Below are positions 1-6,896 of a stretch of 64,000 nucleotides of DNA, piece after piece. Within the stretch, counting starts at the first letter, position 1. Each line of letters opens with the position of its first letter. The stretch comes from Accumulibacter sp. (GTDB taxonomy: Bacteria; Pseudomonadota; Gammaproteobacteria; Burkholderiales; Rhodocyclaceae): the NCBI GenBank assembly GCA_031257115.1, contig JAIRPF010000075.1:42080-106079 (forward strand), in the 5' to 3' direction. The position numbers and the translations under genes are program-made. Under the pieces are notes generated by a model that worked only from the letters and a program-made list of their open reading frames with translations, was not told where the DNA came from and made no database searches.

Positions 1-1140
1 GCGGAAGAGCCAACTGGCCAGCGCCAGCGCGGTCGCGCCGATCAGGGCCATCGGCCAGAACAGGTGGGTCAGGACGTCGAAACCGGCGCCTTCGAGAAAT
101 ATCTTACGCAGGACGGCCATGAAATAGCGCAGGGGGTCGATCAGCGTGATGGCCTGGACCGCCGGCGGCATGTTGGAGATCGGCGTGGCGAAGCCGGAAA
201 GGATGACCGCCGGCACCAGAAACAGGAACGCGCCGAGCAGTCCCTGTTGCTGCGTGACGGCGAGCGAGGAGATGAACAGCCCGAAACCGACGCCGGAAAG
301 CAGAAACAGCGCCAGGCCGCAATAGAGCGCCGGCAGGCTGCCGAGCAGCGGCACGCCGAACCAGAGGGTGACGATCAGCAGAATCACGGAACCCTGCGCC
401 ATCCCGATCACGAAACCGGGCAGCGCCTTGCCGAGCAGGATTTCGCCCGGCCGCAGCGGAGTGACCAGCAATTGGTCGAAAGTGCCTTGCTCGCGCTCGC
501 GCGCCACGGTCATCGCGGTGACGAGAATGGCCGTGATCAACGCCAACATGCCGACGACGCCGGGAATGAAAAACCATTGGCTTTCGAGGTTCGGGTTGAA
601 CCAGGCGCGCGATTCCAGGGTCGCGGGCGCGCCGGCCTGCCCGCGTTCGCGCAGCCAGCGCGAATTGAATCCGTCGACGATGCCGCGCACGTAGTTCAGC
701 GCCACCAAGGCCGTGTTCGAATTGCGGCCGTCGACGATCACTTGCAGCGGCGCGTCGACGCCGCCCGGCGGAACGGACAGCAAGCGTTCGGAAAAACGCG
801 GCGGAATGTGGATCACCAGCAACGCCTCGCGGCTGTCGATCAGGGGCGCGATTTCGCCCTCGGAAGCCAGCGACGCGACCCGCCGAAACGCCGGCGCGCC
901 CGAGAACGCCGCCTCGAAACCACGCGCCAGCGCGCCGCGATCTTCGTCGTAGATGGCGTAAGGGATGTATTTCAGGTCGAAACTGGCGGCGTAGCCGAAA
1001 ATGATGAGCTGAATGAGCGGCGGACCGATCAGCACGGTACGGCTTTTCGGATCCTTGAAGAGCGCCAGGAATTCCTTGACGATAAGCGCAAAAATCCGGG
1101 TCAGGGCAGGGGGAGGAGAAAACACGATCGAATCAGCCAT
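1..1140 (-). CDS. ABC-2 type transporter permease (partial at window edge)
   Basis: Inner-membrane permease of an ABC exporter, resembling the YhhJ/YbhR group that pairs with an ATPase and an HlyD-type adaptor. The reading frame runs from ATG at 1140 to the window edge without a stop, giving 380 residues. It has one N-terminal membrane segment (around residues 30-48), a periplasmic domain of about 150 residues, and five or six C-terminal hydrophobic segments. The sequence ETWFFI-like region followed by REREQGTFDQLLVTPLRPGE (around residue 200-225) is the usual ABC-2 signature. The family is about 375 residues long, so only the last few residues should be missing. A short inverted repeat (arms AACCGCC/GGCGGTT) lies directly upstream of the start. 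The partner ATPase would be outside the window. Confidence 0.85.
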   Translation of the reverse strand, partial: MADSIVFSPPPALTRIFALIVKEFLALFKDPKSRTVLIGPPLIQLIIFGYAASFDLKYIPYAIYDEDRGALARGFEAAFSGAPAFRRVASLASEGEIAPLIDSREALLVIHIPPRFSERLLSVPPGGVDAPLQVIVDGRNSNTALVALNYVRGIVDGFNSRWLRERGQAGAPATLESRAWFNPNLESQWFFIPGVVGMLALITAILVTAMTVAREREQGTFDQLLVTPLRPGEILLGKALPGFVIGMAQGSVILLIVTLWFGVPLLGSLPALYCGLALFLLSGVGFGLFISSLAVTQQQGLLGAFLFLVPAVILSGFATPISNMPPAVQAITLIDPLRYFMAVLRKIFLEGAGFDVLTHLFWPMALIGATALALASWLFR

Positions 1141-1258
1141 CAAACCGCCACGAAGCGGCGGTTGCAATTTAACCACGGTGGGGGGGTGGGAGAGTCGTCA
1201 AATGCGGTCAAACAGAAAAACCGCCGTTCCCGCGCGGGCAGAAGTTCAATGCCCACAC

Positions 1259-1535
1259 CTCACGTCATTCCCGCGAAAGCGGAAATCCAGTTCGGGTCCC
1301 CAATCCGAAGGGCCGCAAACCAAAAATGGAGCGCGGGCGTCCCGCCCGCAAAAAAGCGGATGAAGCGGGCGAGACGCCCGCGCTCCATATCCCGGCCCGG
1401 CCTGCCGCGTTCGGCCGTCGCACCGCGCCGGAGTCTACGTGCTGGATTCCCGCTTTCGCGGGAATGACGGGGATTTTCTTTCGCTTTTTGCCCTTCACCA
1501 TGCCCACCGTGCTCGCCGTGGTCAAAGCTTTTCGC
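1259..1535. repeat. Intergenic repeat cluster (gap 1141-1625)
   Basis: This 485-bp gap holds no gene that I can support. It contains three of the dispersed repeat types seen throughout the window: the CGTCATTCCCGCGAAAGCGG hairpin at 1263-1290 and, inverted, at 1442-1469; a 16-bp inverted repeat built on ATGGAGCGCGGGCGTC (1326-1341 against 1373-1388); and a CACCGTGCTCGCCGTGGTC-type element near 1505-1525. Short open frames across it are translations of these repeats. Confidence 0.75.
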
Positions 1536-1625
1536 CTCCGCCTTCAATGGCGACACGGTGCCAGGGAGATTTGTTTTTGAACAAAAAATATGAAAGAAAA
1601 TGTGTCCGCCCCCTTTTGTCTTCAT

Positions 1626-2280
1626 TTATCGGTTGTGCTGTCTGAAATGTGCTTCAAAATCGATCCCGCGTTCCGGCAGTCCGGCAATCAATTCTGTTTC
1701 AAACGTCTTTGTGTCGTAATGAATCTCGCCGGCGTCCGGGAGCAGGCGCGTTTCGGGTATTCGTCCAATGAGGTCGTTCAGGATCGACAGTTCGCCGGAG
1801 AAGCGGACAAATGACTCTCTCGGCTCATCCGCTTCTGTCAGCCAGGCGGCGTATTCTCTGTCGAAACGCGCGGATGGACAGGCCCCGATCAAAAGGGTCA
1901 TCGTCCAAAACCTCATGGGCCAGATGATACAACCCATGCGCGAACGGAACGATAGAGTCCGCAAGCGGGCTTGCCGAGGGATGGAGCCAGCTCTCTTTAT
2001 CGCGGCCAATCGTCCGGCACGGTTCTGTCAAGGCGGCGCTTGCGCTGTCCGCGTCTTTTTCCGAAAGCGCAATCAGGAAAAGAAGGGCGGTCTTTGCGGG
2101 CGCGGTTTCGCTTTTTATCGTTTGCCGTTCGCGGGCAAGTTCAAGCCCGTCCGCGAGGATTCCCCCGCTTTCGTGCCACACCCCATAGCGATATTCGCAA
2201 TCGCCCTATTGACGGAATGCCCCTGTTTTGTCGCTCCGATATGTTCCGGCAAAATTTTTTCAAACAAATATCAGAGCCAT
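1626..2280 (-). pseudogene. Hypothetical gene with several frameshifts
   Basis: Family not recognised. A start ATG at 2280 follows an AGGGA-type ribosome site and gives only MALIFV before TGA. The neighbouring frame continues with LFEKILPEHIGATKQ...ANIAMG. At the GGGG run near 2183 it must shift to reach VWHESGGILADGLELAR..., and at CCCTTTTG near 1890 it shifts again to reach LIGACPSARFDREYAAW...FEAHFRQHNR, ending at 1626. Each segment looks like ordinary soluble protein, so together they suggest a single gene of about 215 codons with two or three indels, all at homopolymers. It begins 45 bp after the stop of the 341-residue gene upstream, so the two were probably co-transcribed. Sequencing error at homopolymers is the main alternative to real decay. 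Confidence 0.6.
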
Positions 2281-2324
2281 TTATCGTTTTCCCTGAACGA
2301 TCCCTTTTTCAAAGTGAAAACGCC

Positions 2325-3350
2325 CTATTGCCCGGTTTGCGACCGTTTGTATTCCCGTTCATTGAGCAAATCCCCCCGCAGCAGCGAGAGCGCCGCGCCG
2401 AGGCAGTTGCCTTTTTCTTCCAGTTCATACGCCGTGCCCGGCGTCCGGCCCCAGAGGTCGTCGCCTTCGGAGGCGTACACCAGTCTGCCGCGTGTCGCGC
2501 ACAATGCCGCCCGCAGGTCGTCGTCTTGCAGGAATTTATGGCGGTTGGCGCCGTAGAGCCGGCCGATTTCCCACCTGCGGGAATGGAGGTCCGCCGGAGC
2601 CGCCATACGCCGCGCGCGCAGGGCCGCGAAAGAGGAGTCATCGGGCGCGGCGGCATACGCGGCTTCCGCCAAATCCACGCGCCCTGTCCATGTCGCCCGC
2701 AGCCACTCAAGATGATGCCCGGCGGAATGGAATTTCAGACCATAGGCGCGAAAGGTACAGGGAAACCACAGTGAGAAGGGCGAATCGTCACCGAAAACCG
2801 TTTCGCCGTCCGTCTCCAGTTCTCCGCGTTCTCTGGCAAAGGATTCATGGAATTTCTCGATCTTGAGGAACTGCGCGTCGGTCAGGTCTTTCCCGGCATC
2901 CTCGCGCACCGGATAATAATTGTCGCCCCAGCCAACTCCGCGCAAGTTTTCCAGGGAGCTGATTTGCCGGTTATGCCGGAAATATTCCCGCTCCCTGCGA
3001 TCATGGTCGCCGGGAATTTTCGGGTCATAGCCAAAGCCGATGCCGACGCTGTCGAACTTGCGCGTCTCGCCCGATTCCAGAATGGCGTAGAAGCTCGGAC
3101 TGGTCATCCTGTGGTTATCGGCAACATAGAGGCAGGGCGCGCCGTCGTCGTCCTCGCCCAGGGCGTAGTCGATGCTCCAGCCGGTCATCCCGTCGCAGTC
3201 ATCGTCCGGCTCGCCGCTCGGCGCGGGATGTTCCGGCAGGGTGATGCCCCAGTAGTCATAGCGCTTGTTGAAAGTCCGCCGGATTTCGTCCAGGCGGATG
3301 TAGCGCAGATGCATCGGCAAATCCGGGGGATATGGGTTGGCATGGGGCAT
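2325..3350 (-). CDS. Hypothetical protein, 341 aa
   Basis: I do not recognise this family. The protein is acidic and soluble, with no signal peptide or membrane segment. It contains stretches rich in aspartate and aromatic residues (DYALGEDDDGAPCLYVAD, FGYDPKIPGDHDRREREYF). The start is taken as ATG 3350 (MPHANPYPPDL), where ordinary protein composition begins. Met 13 (MHLRYIRLDEI) is a possible alternative. The same frame is open upstream to 3464 and joins directly to the broken thermonuclease-like gene across one TGA codon, so the upstream 38 codons are read as nuclease remnant and not as part of this protein. It lies just upstream of the frameshifted gene at 1626-2280 and may have formed a pair with it. 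Confidence 0.55.
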   Translation of the reverse strand: MPHANPYPPDLPMHLRYIRLDEIRRTFNKRYDYWGITLPEHPAPSGEPDDDCDGMTGWSIDYALGEDDDGAPCLYVADNHRMTSPSFYAILESGETRKFDSVGIGFGYDPKIPGDHDRREREYFRHNRQISSLENLRGVGWGDNYYPVREDAGKDLTDAQFLKIEKFHESFARERGELETDGETVFGDDSPFSLWFPCTFRAYGLKFHSAGHHLEWLRATWTGRVDLAEAAYAAAPDDSSFAALRARRMAAPADLHSRRWEIGRLYGANRHKFLQDDDLRAALCATRGRLVYASEGDDLWGRTPGTAYELEEKGNCLGAALSLLRGDLLNEREYKRSQTGQ

Positions 3351-3464
3351 GGCGTTTATTCCGTGTGGCGAATGGGAAAGATTACCGCATTGCCCAACCG
3401 CGTCAAAAAATATGCTTCGTGGTCGTAAGGTCACAGTCACGAACTGATCGTAGCCCCACGCCAC

Positions 3465-3764
3465 TCACGCTCGCACTTGCTCGATGCTGGCGTCACGCCC
3501 GTTGCAGATCACGCAGGCCGTCAGCGTCTGACCGTAGCGATCCGTGCCCTGCGCCCGGATTTCCGCCTGGACGCCGAAACACAGGTCGGCGAGCGCCTGC
3601 CTGGATCGCTGGCCGTGGGGTTGCTTGCGTTCAGGGGCATCGATCTCGGCGAGTCTGACCTTGACTTGCCGATACTGTCCGGGCTGACCGCATCGCGCGG
3701 TCAGCGTGTCACCGTCGGCCACGGCGACGACGAGGCAGAAGAGGATGGCGGCGGTGGCGGGCAT
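3465..3764 (-). pseudogene. Thermonuclease (SNase-like) gene interrupted by a stop codon
   Basis: The 99 residues resemble the staphylococcal nuclease fold. A short hydrophobic leader (ATAAILFCLVVAV) is followed by VADGDTLTARC, KVRLAEIDAPERKQPHGQRSR (active-site Arg/Asp-Glu region) and DRYGQTLTACVICNGRDASIEQV. In the family this last motif continues as (N)xxxVxxGxAWxYxxY. Here the frame reads EQVRA, TGA (3465-3467), VAWGYDQF, so a single GGA-to-TGA change would explain the break. The usual C-terminal helix after WxYxxY is not recognisable and the frame runs on into the next gene. The product is probably non-functional unless the stop is read through or 99 residues suffice. Confidence 0.6.
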
Positions 3765-3775
3765 GAAACCGTCGA

Positions 3776-4129
3776 TTATTCTACATCACCGGTGTAAGGC
3801 TTCCATCCTTTCGGTATTGGATCAGGTTCGTTGTATAGCACGTTACATGCTATGAAAATCAATCTCCCAGCTTCTTCGCTTTGAGTTTTTGCCGCCAGTT
3901 TTGCCGCGCACTTTGCGCCGCTATCATAACCAAACCATCCCCTTCCCGATCCTCTAACGATATTACTTAACCCTCCAGGATATTCGTTTTCGCAGATTTG
4001 TATGATCGCCTTTGCGGCAATGTTATTTTGCACGTCTGGAAGTTTGTCGAGCAAACAGGTTGCGAAGTTCCCAGCGCTGGATGACATCGACACGAGCGAT
4101 AAAAAAATTGTCACCACGGTTCTTTTCAT
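3776..4129 (-). CDS. Small secreted cysteine-containing protein, 117 aa
   Basis: The N-terminus (MKRTVVTIFLSLVSMSSSAG) is a typical Sec signal peptide with cleavage near residue 19. The mature part has four cysteines (around residues 25, 46, 74 and 95) and the phrase GSGRGWFGYDSGAKCAAKLA. I recall similar proteins next to phage-like or defence genes but cannot name a function. Its ATG overlaps the stop of the upstream nuclease gene as ATGA (4126-4129), so translation of the two is probably coupled. The gene is AT-richer than the chromosome around it, like the other genes between 3.8 and 6.3 kb. It may protect, anchor or accompany the nuclease, but that is inference. Confidence 0.65.
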   Translation of the reverse strand: MKRTVVTIFLSLVSMSSSAGNFATCLLDKLPDVQNNIAAKAIIQICENEYPGGLSNIVRGSGRGWFGYDSGAKCAAKLAAKTQSEEAGRLIFIACNVLYNEPDPIPKGWKPYTGDVE

Positions 4130-4860
4130 TGGATCAAACCAAAATTGTTGATGTACATGTTGATGTCGTGCGTTCCGTTCAAATTATACTGCTTTCCTTT
4201 GTTGTCACGGCTAATCTGAATTGACAACGCTTTCCCCTGGATTATTCCCGTGGTGCGAAGATGCTGGAGATGGCTTGAAGGAATAACGGCGTAATCCAGG
4301 CGAGTTCCTTGGCGCATGGCAAAAACATACCACGGATTAAACTTTTGGCAATCAATAAATGGCTTTTCCTGAATCGTGAATCCGAACGGCCTCCCATCAG
4401 AAACCCCGGAAGTCTTGACTTGAATGTGATGAAACTTGCCGTTTTTCTCCGCCACCATATCAACGCCTTGGTCAACGGCCATCAAGGAAACATTGAATCC
4501 CCAAAAAAGCAACTCGCTCGCCACGGCGTATTCGCCCGCTTTCCCAAGAAACAGGGTATTTGTCGCCGGGGGTGTTTGGGCAACTATGTGTACTATGGGC
4601 GCTGATGCGGATTTTTTGAGGGCGTAAACGCCTTTTCGTGGTTTTCTTTGTTTGTTCAATGGCTTGAAAAATATTTGTTTCTGCGTCTTGAGATTAGCCG
4701 CCATCGCGGCGTTCAATTTTTTTACAAAATCTTCCTCGGACAATCCAAGGTTCTTGTTTTTCTCCATCGCCAACTTCGTTATTTCGTTGACGTGCATTTC
4801 CTTCCTTGTTTCTGAAAGTATGTCCTTTGCCACTTGAAGAATTGGTGATAATTCAGGCAT
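4126..4860 (-). CDS. HARE-HTH domain protein with PD-(D/E)XK nuclease-like domain
   Basis: 244 residues in two parts. Residues 1-80 look like a HARE-type winged helix (ILQVAKDILSETRKEMHVNEITKLA...KGVYALKK), a module known from restriction enzymes and chromatin proteins. Residues 100-240 look like a PD-(D/E)XK nuclease of the DUF4365 type: GKAGEYAVASELLFWGFNV supplies Glu110, QGVDMVAEKNGKFHHIQVKTS supplies Asp134 and the QVK motif (Lys149). The predicted role is a DNA-targeting nuclease, with the winged helix sensing sequence or modification. It is upstream of, and overlaps by 4 bp, the secreted protein at 3776-4129. No methylase gene is adjacent, so it is not an ordinary restriction-modification pair. 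The catalytic residues appear intact. Confidence 0.7.
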   Translation of the reverse strand: MPELSPILQVAKDILSETRKEMHVNEITKLAMEKNKNLGLSEEDFVKKLNAAMAANLKTQKQIFFKPLNKQRKPRKGVYALKKSASAPIVHIVAQTPPATNTLFLGKAGEYAVASELLFWGFNVSLMAVDQGVDMVAEKNGKFHHIQVKTSGVSDGRPFGFTIQEKPFIDCQKFNPWYVFAMRQGTRLDYAVIPSSHLQHLRTTGIIQGKALSIQISRDNKGKQYNLNGTHDINMYINNFGLIQ

Positions 4861-4877
4861 GATCGATCAATCTCCAT

Positions 4878-5465
4878 TCAATTCAAACAAAAAAAATCCC
4901 TTACTTGTTTGTCCAATCTTCGGCTTATATCCGATAAAGGACATTGAAATCCCTTGGCGTATACTCTGGCACAAGACAAAGATATAGGCTTCAATCCGTG
5001 CGTATGTTCATGAATCGTTTTAACGCCTCCTGGCACACCATAAAAACGCGCGAAATTCTGATGATTCTTTACCCCATCGAAACGTTCTCGCAAATTACTT
5101 GCTTCTTCAAGAAGAACCGTATCGAATAATTGCTGCTGTTCCTGTTTTTTTGTAGCATTCCACTTCGTCGACTTTTTTGTTTTTGATGTCGTGTTGCCAT
5201 CCATCTCTATATCCACGACAGCGCCTATCTTTTTTGTTATATACGAAAATATTTCTGTCTGTTCTTGCGTAAATCCCTTTGCTAATACATGCTTTTTTCC
5301 GTTAAACAACGGAACGTGAATAAGCGTAGGATGAAAATGCTTGAAAATTTCAATCAAGCCGGTTTTTACATCATGTTCTGAAAATCCATTCAGGACATGA
5401 CCGGAGAATACGATCCTGTATGTTGTTCCCCGCGATTTAATCACATCGCTTGATTTATTTTTCAT
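4878..5465 (-). CDS. Two-domain protein with phage-type HTH at the C-terminus
   Basis: 195 residues. Residues about 12-90 (YRIVFSGHVLNGFSEHDVKTGLIEIFKHF...LFNGKKHVLAKGFTQEQTEIF...IGAVVDIE) resemble the small FSG/LF-GK domain found at the N-terminus of several proteobacterial membrane proteins. A lysine-rich linker (TSKTKKSTKWNATKKQEQQQ) follows. Residues about 135-192 (NFARFYGVPGGVKTIHEHTHGLKPISLSCARVYAKGFQCPLSDISRRL) match the helix-turn-helix of phage repressor-like proteins, where GVPGG...I..H..G.RPISL...YA is typical. This pairing of domains is unusual. The gene lies between the CI-like regulator and the nuclease gene, in the same direction, and may regulate the island. Function not established. 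Confidence 0.6.
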   Translation of the reverse strand: MKNKSSDVIKSRGTTYRIVFSGHVLNGFSEHDVKTGLIEIFKHFHPTLIHVPLFNGKKHVLAKGFTQEQTEIFSYITKKIGAVVDIEMDGNTTSKTKKSTKWNATKKQEQQQLFDTVLLEEASNLRERFDGVKNHQNFARFYGVPGGVKTIHEHTHGLKPISLSCARVYAKGFQCPLSDISRRLDKQVRDFFCLN

Positions 5466-5513
5466 CTATATCACGAATATCGATAATTGACGAACAATAT
5501 TCACGTTCATGAT

Positions 5514-6014
5514 TCATGATTTCACCTTTTTTATTATCTCTTTTGACGCTTGCATCGCTATTTCTTCTGAATCCTTGATTTTGCATTTTTCTTTCTGCAA
5601 CCCTTCGCACGAAGCGACAAGCAGCGATTGATTGGCTTCCATCTCCAATGTTCTAATGGCAAGCTGGATGTGTGCGTCGAGTTTTTTACGGCGTTCTTCA
5701 GGCAAAAGAAGGGTACGAATGATTGCCGTGGTTACGGGACATTTTGTCAGCCCATAAATTTCCTGTATATTTTTTTCATCCCTTGGGTTTATTGACTTGG
5801 GGCTGTACATGCTTCCGATCCCCTTGACAAGCCAACTAATTTCTATTTTATAAAAGTCGGCAATGTTTAACGCAGGCTCGCCAAGAATATTCTTGGTTTT
5901 CCCGCTCAACCATGCTGAAACCGAAGACGGTTTAACCTTGGCGGCTCTGGCAAGCTGGGCTTGCGTTGCTCCCGTCTTTTCAAGCAACTGTTTAATTCTG
6001 TCGGATAAATTCAT
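5514..6014 (-). CDS. XRE-family CI-like repressor
   Basis: 166 residues. Residues 3-66 form a classic helix-turn-helix (LSDRIKQLLEKTGATQAQLARAAKVKPSSVSAWLSGKT), followed by the ISWLVKGIGSMY phrase common in phage CI/C2-type repressors. The rest is charged and helical and lacks the Ala-Gly/Ser-Lys autoproteolysis pattern of LexA-like CI proteins, so induction may differ. It is divergent from a Cro-like gene at 6085. A palindromic operator overlaps its start codon, which fits autorepression. This arrangement marks the 3.8-6.4 kb stretch as a prophage remnant or phage-derived island. Confidence 0.8.
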   Translation of the reverse strand: MNLSDRIKQLLEKTGATQAQLARAAKVKPSSVSAWLSGKTKNILGEPALNIADFYKIEISWLVKGIGSMYSPKSINPRDEKNIQEIYGLTKCPVTTAIIRTLLLPEERRKKLDAHIQLAIRTLEMEANQSLLVASCEGLQKEKCKIKDSEEIAMQASKEIIKKVKS

Positions 6015-6074
6015 TAGACAAGTCTAAATTCATTGGATGAAGATATGGCTTGCTTTTTTGTTAGATATATCTAC
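6014..6074. promoter_or_regulatory. Divergent CI/Cro-type operator region
   Basis: Two 14-bp inverted repeats lie between the divergent regulators: TTAGACAAGTCTAA at 6014-6027, overlapping the CI-like start codon, and TTAGATATATCTAC at 6061-6074, 10 bp upstream of the Cro-like start. They share the pattern TTAGAY-2-RTCTA and their centres are 47 bp apart. The placement is what is expected for operators of a lysis/lysogeny-type switch. Promoter boxes could not be assigned with confidence. Confidence 0.7.
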
Positions 6075-6084
6075 CATAACGGGC

Positions 6085-6309
6085 ATGGAAGCTCGAAAAA
6101 TTGTTGAATATCTAGGCGGGACGTGCAAAACGGCAAAAATTCTTTGTGTAGCCCCGCCGTCCGTAAGCAAGTGGATTGCTCGTGGGTTCTTCCCAAGAGC
6201 AAGACAGATGTATCTCGAATTGAGATTTCCGGAACTACGCGACGAAATCCTACCCCCTCCCCCCGCCACGGCCCGTGATGGAGTTGACACGGAGTCGGCT
6301 AATGCCTGA
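6085..6309 (+). CDS. Cro/YdaS-like small HTH protein
   Basis: 74 residues. MEARKIVEYLGGTCKTAKILCVAPPSVSKWIARGFFPRARQMYLELRFPEL has the layout of YdaS/Cro-type phage regulators, in which GG...A..L.V..P.VS.W...G..P..R is the DNA-reading unit. The start at 6085 is preferred over the ATG at 6037 because the second operator (6061-6074) would otherwise be inside the coding region. It is transcribed away from the CI-like gene, and its stop overlaps the start of the next frame (ATGCCTGA). It presumably competes with the CI-like protein for the shared operators. Confidence 0.7.
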   Translation: MEARKIVEYLGGTCKTAKILCVAPPSVSKWIARGFFPRARQMYLELRFPELRDEILPPPPATARDGVDTESANA

Positions 6310-6427
6310 TATCCACGCCATCCTCGACCCGTGCCGCGGCAGCCGGGCGTTTTACTTCGGCCCGCGCGCCGTGTTCGGCGACCGGTGGCGGGAAACCGCG
6401 ACCGTCACTGATCAGCCTTCCTCCTGA
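6302..6427 (+). pseudogene. Truncated phage DNA methyltransferase N-terminus
   Basis: A 41-codon frame starting at ATG 6302, overlapping the end of the Cro-like gene by 8 bp. It reads MPDIHAILDPCRGSRAFY followed by FGDRWRE. The pattern ILDPCCGSRMFWF...F.D.RRE is the start of phage-encoded adenine methylases of the Dam-like kind. The match stops near residue 37, exactly where a dispersed repeat begins (about 6416), and TGA follows within the repeat. So the rest of the methylase, and any later phage genes, were lost at the repeat boundary. The second Cys of the CCGSR motif is Arg here. Confidence 0.6.
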
Positions 6428-6840
6428 GGAAGGTGGCTCGCGGCAAAGCCGCGGGGCGGAAGGAGCCAAGAGGTCGAAGAGGAAAATGGAGCGCGAACGT
6501 CCTGCCCGCAAAATAAACGAAGCGGGCGTGACGCCCGCGCTCCATTTTTGAATTCGCGGCCCTTCGGGCCAAAGGTCATGAACTGGATTCCCGCATTCGC
6601 GGGAATGACGGGTTCTTTTTTGTTTTTCGTCGTATTCGTCGTGCTTATTGCTTTTCGCTCTTGTCTTTCTCCGTGGTTAATCGCTTTTTCTTTTAGTTTT
6701 CTCTCCGTGCCCTTCGTGGTTGAAGTTTTTGGCAAGAAAATAAATGGGAACACTCCAATCCCCGGTTTGAAAATCCACCTTTCAGGGCTGTGCGAAGGTT
6801 GCAATTCACAGTTTGAAGGCCGGGGTTTCGGTTGTGTCCG
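6416..6840. repeat. Repeat mosaic between phage remnant and coaX (gap 6428-6896)
   Basis: No gene is supported here. In order: a GAGGAAGGTGGCTCGCGGCAAAGCCGCG-type element (6416-6468), an inverted repeat built on ATGGAGCGCG (6486-6545), a GAATTCGCGGCCCTTCGGGCC element (6551-6575), a CTGGATTCCCGC...GCGGGAATGACGG hairpin (6583-6611), several CACGGCGAA/CCGTGGTT-type units (6625-6735), and a degenerate copy of the four-hairpin repeat found beside ftsY (6762-6835). Confidence 0.7.
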
Positions 6841-6896
6841 CGCGGAAGGCGAGGCAACTCGCTTCCGGGATCGTCTACAGCGCCAATTCTCGCGGG

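Noticed and set aside
64..1467. A 467-codon plus-strand frame at the window start
   Set aside because: It runs opposite to a well-supported ABC-2 permease and then through palindromic repeats; composition is Arg/Gln/His-rich as expected of a shadow frame.
1260..1625. Short frames encoding phrases such as VIPAKAGIQ and RGRPARKKADEAGE
   Set aside because: These are translations of the dispersed hairpin repeats and recur in most gaps in several frames, so they are not genes.
6037..6084. Upstream ATG 6037 as the start of the Cro-like gene
   Set aside because: It would put the second operator inside the coding sequence and add a hydrophobic leader not found in this type of protein.
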